Positions 25,127-35,632 of a DNA stretch of 64,000 nt are shown here, piece by piece. Source of the DNA: Microterricola viridarii (GTDB taxonomy: Bacteria > Actinomycetota > Actinomycetes > Actinomycetales > Microbacteriaceae). Under the pieces are notes generated by a model. It was not told the origin of the DNA. It ran no database searches and worked only from the letters and a program-made list of their open reading frames with translations. How positions within the stretch are numbered: position 1 is the stretch's first letter; the number at the start of each line of letters is the position of its first letter. Location: NCBI RefSeq assembly GCF_900104895.1, contig NZ_LT629742.1:372001-436000 (forward strand), in the 5' to 3' direction. Position numbers and translations under genes: made by a program.

Positions 25127-26245
25127 ATGAAGAGAATGTGTGGGGGCCTCTTTCTTGTTGCGGTGCTCGCGCTCGGGGGATGTGCGGCAGCTGCGCCGGC
25201 AGCCACGGCGCCACCGAATCCCAGCGCAGAGGAGGCCACGCCGAGGCCGACGCCGACAACGACGCCGACAACCACGCCCGATCCTGTTCGGCCGGCTCTG
25301 GCGGTCGACCTCACCTGCGAGCAGTTCGTCCCGGTCGCGGAGCTGGAGGCGATCACCGGCGGGCCGTTGACCCTCAAGGACTCCGCGGCGGAGCGCTCGA
25401 TCGAGCAGTCCGCTGGACGCGCCAACTTCGCCTACGCCGGCGGGCTCTACTGCGAATGGGAGGACGCTGAAGGAGCCAGAGGCGCGATGGCGACGCTGGT
25501 GCCCAACGCACAGGCGGCCGCACGCACGATCGCTGCGGAGTTCGGAACGGAGTCCGACCCGGTGATTCCACTGTGGGCCCACTGCGTCGACTGGGGATGC
25601 GAGTCTGGCGGCTTCATCGGCGACTACCGCGTCACGGTGTTCGCGGCGGCCGATCGGCCCGGAGCCGATGCGGATGCTGCCATCGCCAGGATCAACGAGT
25701 CGCTCGTGGCGGTGCTCGCGGCCGCTGGGCCTGCCGACCCGCTACCCCCGCTGACGGCCGACTGGGCTGCTGGGCCGACAACGTGTGAGGAGATGTTGCC
25801 TGCTGCGCAGCTGGGGGCGCACCTCGGTGAGGAATCCCTCGCCTACTTGCCCGGCTACGCCTACGAGGAGAGCAACGGTGGCGACAACGCCCTGCTCAGC
25901 GCAGGGGGCTTCATCTGCCGCTACCGCTCGGCCGCCGCTGATGGCGCGAGCGGGTCGATCGCTGTGCTTCCCGACGCTGCGGCCGCGCTCACGCGGGTGC
26001 GCGCGCACTCTGACGGCGTGGCTGCCGTCGACATCGAGGGTGCGCCCGACGCCGACGCGGTCGTTTCCTGCTCGAACAACGGCAATCCGGCATGGTCAGC
26101 GGGCAGCACCGGGCGTTGCACGGTGCACATGCAGCTGCGCGGTGCCTGGGTTCAGGTGCTCGCGGCCGCGACCAGCGTCTCCGAAGCCGAGTTGACGGAG
26201 CGTGCCCGCATCGCGGCGGTGCCGGTTGCGGTCGCGTTGGGGTAG
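25127..26245 (+). CDS. Lipoprotein with two repeated domains
   Basis: 372 aa. Signal peptide MKRMCGGLFLVAVLALGGC with lipobox LGGC (Cys19), then a Pro/Thr linker (residues ~24-55). Two related segments follow. One starts at VDLTCEQFVPVAELEAITGG and one at GPTTCEEMLPAAQLGAHLGE. Each has a later Cys in a (C)xW/CRY strand, so disulfides are likely. The layout recalls DUF3558-type actinobacterial lipoproteins, but I cannot assign a family. It should be anchored outside the membrane. TAGGAT lies 6 nt before the ATG. None of the frequent GGATGCC motifs occurs inside the gene. Confidence 0.8.
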   Translation: MKRMCGGLFLVAVLALGGCAAAAPAATAPPNPSAEEATPRPTPTTTPTTTPDPVRPALAVDLTCEQFVPVAELEAITGGPLTLKDSAAERSIEQSAGRANFAYAGGLYCEWEDAEGARGAMATLVPNAQAAARTIAAEFGTESDPVIPLWAHCVDWGCESGGFIGDYRVTVFAAADRPGADADAAIARINESLVAVLAAAGPADPLPPLTADWAAGPTTCEEMLPAAQLGAHLGEESLAYLPGYAYEESNGGDNALLSAGGFICRYRSAAADGASGSIAVLPDAAAALTRVRAHSDGVAAVDIEGAPDADAVVSCSNNGNPAWSAGSTGRCTVHMQLRGAWVQVLAAATSVSEAELTERARIAAVPVAVALG

Positions 26246-26246
26246 C

Positions 26247-26310
26247 GGCCCGGAGGGCTCCGCGGCGGCCGGGCCAACTCTGGGGCGTGTGACTGGGTCA
26301 TTTGCCCCAG
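26247..26310. terminator. Two hairpins after the lipoprotein gene
   Basis: GGCCCGG/CCGGGCC (26247-26275) and CTGGGGC/GCCCCAG (26280-26310) follow the stop codon and precede the next promoter. There are no T-tracts. Confidence 0.45.
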
Positions 26311-26314
26311 TTCC

Positions 26315-26343
26315 TTGACGCCGGATCGGGTATCGGCCATGCT
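26315..26343 (+). promoter_or_regulatory. Promoter of the second MFS gene
   Basis: TTGACG and CATGCT separated by 17 nt, 54 nt before the start codon. No operator symmetry is evident. Confidence 0.5.
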
Positions 26344-26396
26344 GGCTGCACCCGGGGCGCCCGCCCGCTCGTTCGCAATGATGCGAAAGGACCGTG

Positions 26397-27719
26397 ATGT
26401 CTGCCCTGTCGACGCCCGAACTCCTCGAGGACGCCCCGACCAGGCGCGTCAGCCGCGGCTGGATCACCAAGCTCTCGCTGGCGTTCCTCGGCATCAACAT
26501 CGTCTGGGCCGGCCCCGGTCAGGTGCTGCTCGCCCCGCAGATCGAGCGCCTCACCGCGCTGGACTCCGGCGGCCTCTTCAGCGCCAACAAGGAGAGCAAC
26601 CTCGCGGTCATCGCCTTCGCGACGGCCCTGTTCTCGCTGATCGCCGTGCCGCTCTGGGGCGCGCTCTCCGACCGCACCCGCTCGCGCTGGGGCCGTCGCA
26701 CCCCGTGGATGGCGCTCGGCACGCTCGGCGCCGCCGCCGGTCTCGTCGCCACCGGCTTCGCCCCCTCGCTCGGCATGCTGGCGCTCGCCTGGGTGCTCAC
26801 GCAGGTTTTCATGAACGCCGTCATCACGCCCATCTCGGCCGCCGTGCCCGACCAGGTGCCGGTGCCGCAGCGCGGGGTCGTCTCGGGCTGGATGGGGTTC
26901 ACCTACACCTTCGCCATCGTGCTCGGCACCGCCGTCGGAACCGTCGCGACGGCCGCCTGGTCCGGGGCGTTCGGCATCACCATGGGCTACGTGCTCTGCG
27001 CGGCGGTCTGCGTGCTGGCCATGCTGCCGTTCCTGTTCACCCGCTGGGAGGCCCCGAGCGTCGACCTGGCGCGCCAGGCGTTCCGCCTCAAGGACTTCCT
27101 GGCCTGCTACTGGGTCAACGTGCGCACCCACCCCGACTTCGGCTGGGCCTGGATCACCCGCTTCTTCGTCAGCCTGAGCAGCGCGCTCGCCCTGTTCTAC
27201 CTCTACTACTACCTGCAGGACTCGGTCGGCCTCACCCGCGACGACGCCGCAGGAGACGGCGGCCTGCGGGTCAGCGACGGCGTGCTGCTGCTCACCGCCG
27301 TGTACGCGTTCTCGGTGTTCGCGACGGTGGTCGTGGCCGGGGTGCTCTCCGACAGGCTGGGCAAGCGCCGCGTCTTCGTGTCGGCATCCGCCGTGTTCAC
27401 CGCGGTCGGCGTGCTGACGATGGCGTTCTCACCGGAGTTCCCGATCGTGGTCGTCGCCGCGATGGTGCTCGGCCTCGGCACCGGCGTCTTCACCGCGGTC
27501 GACTTCGCGCTGGTCACCGAGGTGCTGCCGTCCAGCGCCAGCAACGGCAAGGACATCGGCATCATCGGCCTGGCCGTCAACCTGCCCAACATGCTCGCGC
27601 CGATCATCGCCGCGTTCATGGTGACGGCGTTCGCCGGGTACAGCGCGCTCTACGTGCTGGCCGGCGTGCTGGCGATCCTCGGCGGCGTGCTCGTCTTCCG
27701 CATCCGCGGGGTGGCGTAG
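26397..27719 (+). CDS. MFS transporter, sugar-symporter-like
   Basis: 440 aa with about 12 membrane segments. It has the cytosolic loop motif GALSDRTRSRWGRRTPWM after TM2 and a second GVLSDRLGKRRVF between TM8 and TM9. Both are typical of the GPH/SLC45-like sugar transporters. ATG 26397 follows AAAGGA by 5 nt, and a GTG directly before it is an alternative. No catabolic genes adjoin it. The substrate is unknown, though a glycoside or sugar is likely from the family resemblance. Confidence 0.85.
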   Translation: MSALSTPELLEDAPTRRVSRGWITKLSLAFLGINIVWAGPGQVLLAPQIERLTALDSGGLFSANKESNLAVIAFATALFSLIAVPLWGALSDRTRSRWGRRTPWMALGTLGAAAGLVATGFAPSLGMLALAWVLTQVFMNAVITPISAAVPDQVPVPQRGVVSGWMGFTYTFAIVLGTAVGTVATAAWSGAFGITMGYVLCAAVCVLAMLPFLFTRWEAPSVDLARQAFRLKDFLACYWVNVRTHPDFGWAWITRFFVSLSSALALFYLYYYLQDSVGLTRDDAAGDGGLRVSDGVLLLTAVYAFSVFATVVVAGVLSDRLGKRRVFVSASAVFTAVGVLTMAFSPEFPIVVVAAMVLGLGTGVFTAVDFALVTEVLPSSASNGKDIGIIGLAVNLPNMLAPIIAAFMVTAFAGYSALYVLAGVLAILGGVLVFRIRGVA

Positions 27720-27765
27720 CGGGTCGCGGATGCCGCAGCCCCCGCCAATCGGTTGTACGGCGCCG

Positions 27766-28296
27766 TTGGCTTCGGTCGCTGGCGCTCCCTCGAGCCAACG
27801 TAGAGCGGGAGTCGCCCAATCCCGCTGGAGCGGGCCGCGCCGCGACCACGGGGCAGCGCAGCCCCGAAGCCGGGAGCCGCCCAATTCCGCTGGTCGAGTA
27901 GCGAGGAACCAGCGTATCGAGACCTCGCACGGGGCTCGGTTTCTTGTCGGAAACCGGGTCTCGATACGGCCCTGGCGGGCCTACTCGACCAACGGGGAGC
28001 GGCCGTGTTGGCTTCGGTCGCTGGCGCTCCCTCGAGCCAACGGGGAGAGGGAGCCGCCCAATCCTGCTGGAGCGAGCCGCGCCGCGACAAGGGGCAGCGC
28101 GGCCCCGAAGCCTGGAGCCGCCCAATCCCGCTGGTCGAGTAGCGAGGAACGAGCGTATCGAGACCTCGCACGTGGCGCGGTTCCGTGCCGGAAACCGGGT
28201 CTCGATACGGCCTTGGCTGGCCCACTCGACCAACGGGACCGGCGCTGTTGGCTTCGGTCGCTGGCGCGCCTCGAGCCACCGGGGAGCGGCGCTGTC
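27766..28296. repeat. Repeat island: two ~241-bp units plus a partial third
   Basis: Unit starts (TTGGCTTCGGTCGCTGGCG) lie at 27766, 28008 and 28248. Each full unit contains a large inverted repeat. In unit 1 the outer arms TGGTCGAGTAG / CTACTCGACCA are at 27891-27901 and 27981-27991. Its inner arms CGTATCGAGACC / GGTCTCGATACG are at 27913-27924 and 27957-27968. Unit 2 repeats this at 28132-28232 with one arm changed to CCACTCGACCA. Part of this motif resembles intergenic repeats I know from Microbacteriaceae genomes. No gene is present between 27720 and 28307. Confidence 0.85.
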
Positions 28297-28307
28297 GGCC
28301 TCGACCG

Positions 28308-29927
28308 TCACCGGTCCAGCGCGAGGAACTGGTGCGTGAACGCGATCGCCATGCCGCCCTCGCCGACCCCGGCCGCGACGCGCTTGACGGAGCCCGAGCG
28401 CACGTCGCCGATCGCGAAGACGCCGGGCGCGCTGGTCTCCAGCGCGAACGGCCGGCGCTCCAGGGGCCACTCCGGCGCCTGCCCGGCATCCGCCCCGGTG
28501 AGGATGAAGCCGTGCGCGTCGCGGGCGATCTCGGGCGGCAGCCAGTCGGTGGCGGCATCCGCCCCGATCATCACGAACAGCACCGACAGCGGGCGCGTGC
28601 TCGTTGTGGCGCTCGCCGAGTCGAGCACGTCCACGGCCGCCAGCGCGCCGTCGCCGTGCAGGCCGACCGCCTGGCTGCCGGTCTCGACCCGGATGCCGGG
28701 CACGCCCCGGATCTGGTCGATCAGGTACCGCGACATGCTCGCCTCCAGCGCCGGCCCGCGCACGAGCATCGTCACGGAGCGGGCGTGCCTGGCGAAGAAC
28801 AGCGCCGCCTGCCCGGCGGAGTTTCCCGCGCCGATGATGCCCACGTCTTGGCCCTGCGCGACGGCGGCGTCGCTGCGCGCCGCCCCGTAGTAGACGCCGT
28901 TGCCGAGGTAGCGTTCCACGCCCGGCACCGGCAGCGTGCGCCACTCGACGCCGGTGGCGATCAGCAGCGCCGCCGCGCGCACGCTCTCGCCGCCGTCCAG
29001 GGTGACCTGACGGGTCGTGGGGTCGACCGCCGTGGCGGTGCGGGTGACGACGAGCTCGGCGCCCAGCCGGGTGGCCTGGGTGAGGGCGCGGCCGGCCAGG
29101 TCGTCGCCGGAGATGCCGAACGGGAAGCCCGTGTAGTTCTCGATCCGGGTCGAGGTGCCGGCCTGCCCGCCGGGGGCGAGGCGCTCGATCACGACGGTGC
29201 GCAGGCCCTCCGCCGCGGCGTTCACGGCGGCCGTCAGCCCAGCCGGGCCGCCGCCCAGGATCACGACGTCGTAGTCGGCGGCGCTCGGCTCGACGTCGAG
29301 GCCGACGGCGCCGGCGGCCTCGCGCCGCGGCGGGTCGGTGAGCCTGCTGCCGTCGCGCAGCTCGAGCACGGGGGAGGGCTGCCCGCCGGCATCCGCCTCG
29401 ACCGTGACGCGGTCGAACGCGACGTGGTTGCGGGTGAGGAAGGTGGACAGCGCCCGGGCCCGGGCGTCGGAGGCCGGCGCGATCACGCGGGCGACGACAT
29501 CCGGCGGCTCCGCGGCCAGCGCCTGGATGGCGTCCAGGTAGCGCCGCGCGAGCCAGGCCACCTTGGCGGGCACGGACGGCGCCATCGCGGCCAGCGTGTA
29601 GTACGCCGTGACGTCCAGCTTGATGATGCGGGCCGGGCCGGCCGCCCGCCCGCTCGCCGGGAAGTTCGTGCTCAGCGTCATCGGCACCTCGCCGAAGAAC
29701 CGACCAGGGGTGCGCGTGCCGATCGGGCGCTCCTCGCCGCTGACCACCTTGGTGATCTCGATCGTGCCCTCGATCACGACGAACAGGGCGCGCGCCTCTC
29801 CCTCGTGCACGAAGTACTCGCCGGGGAGCAGGCGGATGTCCTCCACCACGCGAGCCAGATAGTCGATCGCCTCCGGGGGCAGCGGGGAGAAGATCGGGAT
29901 GCCGCGGAGCTCCTCGCCGGTGATCAT
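28308..29927 (-). CDS. Cyclic-nucleotide-binding domain fused to thioredoxin-reductase-like flavoprotein
   Basis: 539 aa in three parts. Residues ~1-125 form a cNMP-binding beta-barrel (GEYFVHEGEARALFVVIEG...GRFFGEVPM). A linker of ~75 residues could be a thioredoxin/glutaredoxin-like remnant. Residues ~218-535 form a TrxR-type FAD/NAD(P)H module (ILGGGPAGLTAA, IIGAGNSAGQAA, GVFAIGDVR). Where TrxR has the redox CxxC, this protein reads YYGAARSDAAV, so classical disulfide exchange is not possible. TAGATT 6 nt before the ATG suggests a leaderless mRNA. It may be a ligand-gated NAD(P)H oxidase or sensor. Confidence 0.85.
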   Translation of the reverse strand: MITGEELRGIPIFSPLPPEAIDYLARVVEDIRLLPGEYFVHEGEARALFVVIEGTIEITKVVSGEERPIGTRTPGRFFGEVPMTLSTNFPASGRAAGPARIIKLDVTAYYTLAAMAPSVPAKVAWLARRYLDAIQALAAEPPDVVARVIAPASDARARALSTFLTRNHVAFDRVTVEADAGGQPSPVLELRDGSRLTDPPRREAAGAVGLDVEPSAADYDVVILGGGPAGLTAAVNAAAEGLRTVVIERLAPGGQAGTSTRIENYTGFPFGISGDDLAGRALTQATRLGAELVVTRTATAVDPTTRQVTLDGGESVRAAALLIATGVEWRTLPVPGVERYLGNGVYYGAARSDAAVAQGQDVGIIGAGNSAGQAALFFARHARSVTMLVRGPALEASMSRYLIDQIRGVPGIRVETGSQAVGLHGDGALAAVDVLDSASATTSTRPLSVLFVMIGADAATDWLPPEIARDAHGFILTGADAGQAPEWPLERRPFALETSAPGVFAIGDVRSGSVKRVAAGVGEGGMAIAFTHQFLALDR

Positions 29928-29987
29928 GCGGTGAATCTAGCCACGCCGGCCTGCCGCGTCAACCGTTCGGCGGACCCGAAAACTGAG

Positions 29988-30010
29988 AGTTGAGCGTGAG
30001 TGACTCAACT
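29988..30010. promoter_or_regulatory. HAIR-type HspR site 1
   Basis: AGTTGAG-N9-CTCAACT, a close match to the HspR inverted repeat CTTGAGT-N7-ACTCAAG. It lies upstream of the dnaK -35 box. A half site (TTTGAGTTGAC) is at 30019-30029. Confidence 0.75.
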
Positions 30011-30024
30011 TTGCCGTCTTTGAG

Positions 30025-30053
30025 TTGACGGAGAATTTGCTGCGTGAAATACT
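30025..30053 (+). promoter_or_regulatory. dnaK operon promoter
   Basis: TTGACG (30025-30030) and AATACT (30048-30053) with a 17-nt spacer. The -10 box is overlapped by HAIR site 2, so HspR binding would exclude RNA polymerase. Confidence 0.7.
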
Positions 30054-30073
30054 TGAGTCATCAAGGCTCAAGT
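30051..30073. promoter_or_regulatory. HAIR-type HspR site 2
   Basis: ACTTGAG-N9-CTCAAGT, nearly the exact HspR consensus, overlapping the -10 box of the dnaK promoter. The regulator hspR is the last gene of the operon, giving the known autoregulatory loop. Confidence 0.85.
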
Positions 30074-30162
30074 CTTGACATAAGGACTTCGGTCGCCGGC
30101 CTGCGGGCCCCGACCACAAGCCGACGGCCGGCGGACAGCGGCCGGCAGAAGGAGAGACACAT

Positions 30163-32016
<1,854 letters not shown>

Positions 32017-32018
32017 CC

Positions 32019-32615
32019 ATGGCTGACATCAACCAGCCGATCGAACCGGACGAGCCCAACGGCCTGGATGGCGAGCCCATCCAGGCCGAGGGCCCCGACG
32101 TCGAGACGCACGACAATGAAGGACCAGGCGCCGAATCGCTGGGAGAGGAGGAGCTCACTGTGGAAGACATTCTGAATGCCGTCGCGGCAGAAGAGGCCGA
32201 CCCGACCGCCGAGCACCTGGCCGATCTCAAGCGGGTCACCGCCGAGTACGCCAACTACCGCAAGCGCACCGAGTCGAACCGTGAGGTGGAGCGCGAGCGC
32301 GCCGTCGGCTCGGCCGTCTCCGCGCTGCTGCCGGTGCTGGACGACCTGGACCGTGCCGAGAAGCACGGAGACCTCGAGGGCGAGTCAGCCTTCGCGACGA
32401 TCGCCGCCAAGTTGCGCGCGAGTGTCGAGAAGCTGGGCCTCAGCACCGTCGGAACCGTCGGCGAGGTGTTCGACGTGACGATCCACGAGGCGATCTTCCA
32501 GCAGCCCACCCCGGGCGTGGAGGTCGAGACCGTGGCCGACGTCGTCGAGAAGGGCTACTACCTCGGCTCCACCTTGCTGCGACCTGCGAAGGTCGTCGTG
32601 CAGGTGCCCGCCTAG
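32019..32615 (+). CDS. grpE: Nucleotide exchange factor GrpE
   Basis: 198 aa. An acidic, disordered N-terminus (residues ~1-50) precedes the long coiled-coil helix (ADLKRVTAEYANYRKRTESNREVERERA). The beta-domain with GEVFDVTIHEAIFQ and KGYYLGSTLLRPAKVVV follows. It drives ADP release from DnaK. It starts 2 nt after the dnaK stop, so translation is coupled. Confidence 0.97.
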   Translation: MADINQPIEPDEPNGLDGEPIQAEGPDVETHDNEGPGAESLGEEELTVEDILNAVAAEEADPTAEHLADLKRVTAEYANYRKRTESNREVERERAVGSAVSALLPVLDDLDRAEKHGDLEGESAFATIAAKLRASVEKLGLSTVGTVGEVFDVTIHEAIFQQPTPGVEVETVADVVEKGYYLGSTLLRPAKVVVQVPA

Positions 32616-32626
32616 GAGCGGTTCCC

Positions 32627-32709
32627 GTAGGGGTCGGATGCCACGGCATCCGGCCCCTACACTCACAATGCTTGTGAACACAGACTTTCTGCATCCGCCA
32701 GCGGATGCA
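32627..32709. other. Two hairpins in the grpE-dnaJ gap
   Basis: The stem GTAGGGG..GGATGCC / GGCATCC..CCCCTAC (32627-32660, one internal mismatch) is followed by TGCATCCGC-CA-GCGGATGCA (32690-32709). They lie inside the heat-shock operon and may be an mRNA-processing or attenuation point that lowers dnaJ-hspR expression relative to dnaK-grpE. Confidence 0.55.
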
Positions 32710-32740
32710 ACACATCAACTCATCACGAAAGGAGGCGCGC

Positions 32741-33745
32741 ATGGCAAGTCAGGATTGGTTTGACAAGGACTTCTACAAGGTTCTCGGCGTCTCAAAGGAC
32801 GTGAGCGAGGCCGAGCTGAAGAAGACCTATCGCAAGCTCGCCCGCAAATACCACCCCGACTCGAACCAGGGCGACGCCCAGGCCGAGGCGAAGTTCAAGG
32901 AGATCAGCGAGGCGCACTCGGTGCTCTCCGATCCTGAGCAGCGCAAGGAATACGACGCGATACGCGCCATGGGCGGCGGGGCTCGCTTCACCGCTCCCGG
33001 CAACGCCGGCGGCAATGCCGGCTTCGAAGACGTCTTCGGCGGCATGTTCGGCGGCGCGGGCGGCGGCCGCGGCCAGCAGCAGTACACCTTCCAGCAGGGT
33101 GGAGGCTACGACGACATCCTCGGCGGCCTGTTCGGCGGCCAGGGCGGCCGATTCGGTCAGACCACCGGCGGCTATCGCGGGTACGGCGGCCCGAGCCGCG
33201 GTGCCGACGTGAACGCCAGCGCCACCATCGACTTCCTCACCGCCACGCAGGGCGACACCATCACCCTGCAGACCAGCGATGGCCGCCCGATCAAGGTCAA
33301 GATCCCTGCCGGCGTCGCCGACGGGCAGAAGATCAAGCTCCGCGGCAAGGGCCAGCCCTCGCCGGACGGCGGCGAGGCCGGCGACATCATCCTGACCGTC
33401 ACCGTGCGCAAGCACCCGGTGTTCGAGCGGGAGGGCCTGAACCTGCGCGTCAACGTGCCCGTCACCTTCGTGGAGGCCGCCCTCGGCGCCACCATCGAGG
33501 TGCCGACCCTCGGCGGCGACCCGGTCAAGCTGCGCGTCGCCCCCGGCACGCCGAGCGGCCGCGTGCTGCGCGTCAAGGGGCGCGGCGTGAAGACCGCCAA
33601 GGGCGTCGGCGACCTGCTCGCCGTCGTGCAGGTGGCTGTTCCCTCGCACCTCAACTCGGCCGCCCAGGAGGCGCTCGAGAAGCTGCGCGAGGCGCTGCCC
33701 GATGAGAACCCGCGCGAGGACCTCCTCGCCAAGGCACGGGGCTAA
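32741..33745 (+). CDS. dnaJ: DnaJ-family co-chaperone lacking the zinc-finger domain
   Basis: 334 aa. A J-domain (FYKVLGVSKDVSEAELKKTYRKLARKYHPD, with the essential HPD) is followed by a long Gly/Phe-rich region (residues ~75-160) and the two C-terminal beta domains. The CxxCxGxG zinc repeats of classical DnaJ are absent, so it is CbpA/DnaJ1-like. ATG 32741 has a near-perfect AAAGGAGG 5 nt upstream. It stimulates the DnaK ATPase. Confidence 0.93.
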   Translation: MASQDWFDKDFYKVLGVSKDVSEAELKKTYRKLARKYHPDSNQGDAQAEAKFKEISEAHSVLSDPEQRKEYDAIRAMGGGARFTAPGNAGGNAGFEDVFGGMFGGAGGGRGQQQYTFQQGGGYDDILGGLFGGQGGRFGQTTGGYRGYGGPSRGADVNASATIDFLTATQGDTITLQTSDGRPIKVKIPAGVADGQKIKLRGKGQPSPDGGEAGDIILTVTVRKHPVFEREGLNLRVNVPVTFVEAALGATIEVPTLGGDPVKLRVAPGTPSGRVLRVKGRGVKTAKGVGDLLAVVQVAVPSHLNSAAQEALEKLREALPDENPREDLLAKARG

Positions 33746-33747
33746 CC

Positions 33748-34194
33748 ATGACTGCTGGGATGTCGGCCGGCATCGACGAGCGGGCGCCGATCTTCGTGAT
33801 CTCCGCCGCCGCCGAGCTGGCCGGCATGCACCCGCAGACGCTGCGCCAGTACGACCGGCTCGGCCTGGTCGAGCCGCAGCGCACCCCGGGCAAGTCCCGG
33901 CGCTACTCCATGCGCGATGTGATGCAGCTGCGCGAGATCGCGATGCTCAGCGCCGAGGGCGTCAGCCTGGAAGGCATCCGGCGCATTTTAGAACTTGAGA
34001 ACCGCGTGAACGAGCTGTCCACGCGGGTGCGCGAGCTCGAGGGGGCACTCGCCGACGAAATGCTCAACCGCCCCGGCCGGCGCATTTTCGCCGCCGGCGC
34101 CGAGGGCGACGTCATTTCGGTCAAGGCCGGAACGCGCCTGCGCCGCCCGAACTCCGTCGTGGTGTGGCGCCCGCTCGGCGGCGTCGAGCACTAG
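33748..34194 (+). CDS. hspR: Heat-shock repressor HspR (MerR family)
   Basis: 148 aa. MerR winged helix: VISAAAELAGMHPQTLRQYDRLGLVEPQRT (about residues 16-45), then GKSRRYSMRDVMQLREI and GVSLEGIRRIL, followed by a coiled coil. HspR represses the dnaK operon through HAIR sites, with DnaK as co-repressor in Streptomyces. Two such sites precede dnaK here. It starts 2 nt after the dnaJ stop. Confidence 0.95.
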   Translation: MTAGMSAGIDERAPIFVISAAAELAGMHPQTLRQYDRLGLVEPQRTPGKSRRYSMRDVMQLREIAMLSAEGVSLEGIRRILELENRVNELSTRVRELEGALADEMLNRPGRRIFAAGAEGDVISVKAGTRLRRPNSVVVWRPLGGVEH

Positions 34195-34275
34195 CCGCCC
34201 GATCTCCCGCCTGGTGGTTTCGGTCGCACGCTCCCTGGAGCGAGCGAGGGATTCCGCCGGCTGGTCCAGTTCCGC

Positions 34276-34321
34276 TGGTCGAGCCGCCCCCGCTGGTCGA
34301 GCCGCCTCCGCTGGTCGAGCC
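34276..34321. repeat. 18-bp tandem repeat related to the 27.8-kb island
   Basis: TGGTCGAGCC recurs at 34276, 34294 and 34312 with an 18-bp period (spacers GCCCCCGC and GCCTCCGC). TGGTCGAG is the arm core of the large repeat at 27.77-28.30 kb. A CGGTCGCNCGCTCCCTNGAGC stretch just upstream also echoes that unit. It looks like a decayed copy. The rest of 34195-34460 has only a small GCGACG/CGTCGC hairpin. Confidence 0.65.
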
Positions 34322-34460
34322 TGGCGAGACCCGGCACGCATCGGTCACTGTCCAGAGGTTGCCTTTGACTGGGCTGCCGCCTTTCGCGACGCTGCGCGTC
34401 GCGCGAGTTGGTGTCTCCCGCACCTCGCGCCGCCGTGCGTCGCGAGGTTACCCTTGGGGC

Positions 34461-35621
34461 ATGGAATTTTCGGCTTTGCGGCGGTGGCCAGACGTTGAGG
34501 CCGAGAATCTTTTCGCAGTGGACGCCAGCGACAGGCTGATCCTGTCCGAGGCTGAAGCCGCACTGCAGGGCGCCAGCGGCCACGAGGTCGTCGTGATCGG
34601 CGACCGCTACGGCGCGCTGACGCTGGGTGCGCTCGAGCTGCTCGGCTCGGCGGGGGCGGATGCCGGCGGCATCCGCGTGCACCAAGACGCCTACTCCGGC
34701 GAGCTCGCCCTCGCGGCAAACGCCGAGACGGTCGGGGCCGCCGCCGGCACCGACTACCGGTCGATCGCCCTCGGCATCGAGCAGAACGCCGCCGGGCTGC
34801 TGGGCGGCGCCCGCGTGGTGCTGCTGCAGCTGCCGCGCTCCCTCGACGCGCTGGACGAGATCGCCGCGGCCATTGCCGCGCATGCCGCGCCCGACGTGGT
34901 CGTGTTCGCCGGCGGGCGGATCAAGCACATGACCCCCGCGATGAACGACGTGCTCGGCGCGCACTTCGGCCGCCTCGACGTGAGCCTCGCGCAGCAGAAG
35001 TCGCGCGTGCTCCTGGCCAGCGCCCCGCAGGAGGCCAACCCCGCGACCGCCGCCTGGCCGCGCCTGAACCGGCACGACGACCTCGGCCTCACCGTCGCCG
35101 CGCACGGGGCGGCGTTCGCCGGCGCCTCGGTCGACATCGGCACGCGGTTCCTGCTCGGGCACCTCGCCGAGGCGCACCCTCGCGCCCGGAACGCGATCGA
35201 CCTGGGCTGCGGCACCGGCATCCTGGCCACCGCGCTGGCGCTGCACCGGCCCGAGCTGCGCGTGCTGGCCAGCGACCAGTCGGCCGCCGCCGTGGCATCC
35301 GCACGCGCCACCGCCGCCGCCAACCGGATGAGCGAGCGGGTCACCGTGGTGCGCGACGACGGTCTGAGCCACCAGCCGGATGCCAGTACCGAGCTGATCG
35401 TGCTCAACCCGCCCTTCCACGTCGGCGCCTCCGTGCACGCCGGTATCGCGCTCAAGCTGTTCGAGCACGCGGCGCGCGTGCTCGCCCCGGGCGGCCAGCT
35501 CTGGTGTGTGTGGAACTCACACCTCGGCTACGCGCCGGCGCTGCGCGGCATCGTCGGGCCCACCCGGCAGGTCGCCCGCAACGCGAAGTTCACCATCACG
35601 GTCTCGACCCGCGCGGCCTAG
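34461..35621 (+). CDS. Class I SAM-dependent methyltransferase, RsmC/RlmG type
   Basis: 386 aa in two halves. The N-terminal half (residues 1-~195) is a degenerate methyltransferase-like domain. The C-terminal half is catalytic, with motif I AIDLGCGTGILATALA and the base-methylation motif LNPPFHVG (NPPF). This two-domain form matches RsmC and RlmG, which methylate guanine N2 in 16S or 23S rRNA. ATG 34461 follows TACCCT by 6 nt (leaderless pattern). A much longer upstream reading crosses the repeat region and is not credible. Confidence 0.85.
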   Translation: MEFSALRRWPDVEAENLFAVDASDRLILSEAEAALQGASGHEVVVIGDRYGALTLGALELLGSAGADAGGIRVHQDAYSGELALAANAETVGAAAGTDYRSIALGIEQNAAGLLGGARVVLLQLPRSLDALDEIAAAIAAHAAPDVVVFAGGRIKHMTPAMNDVLGAHFGRLDVSLAQQKSRVLLASAPQEANPATAAWPRLNRHDDLGLTVAAHGAAFAGASVDIGTRFLLGHLAEAHPRARNAIDLGCGTGILATALALHRPELRVLASDQSAAAVASARATAAANRMSERVTVVRDDGLSHQPDASTELIVLNPPFHVGASVHAGIALKLFEHAARVLAPGGQLWCVWNSHLGYAPALRGIVGPTRQVARNAKFTITVSTRAA

Positions 35622-35632
35622 GGCCGCCGACT

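Noticed and set aside
27766-28296. CRISPR array
   Set aside because: Units are ~241 bp with internal palindromes and no short regular repeat-spacer pattern; no cas genes are in the window.
27720-28307. Overlapping open frames through the repeat island
   Set aside because: They encode repetitive Arg/Ser/Pro-rich strings that follow the DNA repeat. No ribosome sites or known domains are present.
34164-34460. N-terminal extension of the methyltransferase across the 18-bp repeats
   Set aside because: It would translate intergenic repeats (PPPLVEPPPLVE). The -10 box and ATG at 34461 give a full-length RsmC/RlmG-type protein.
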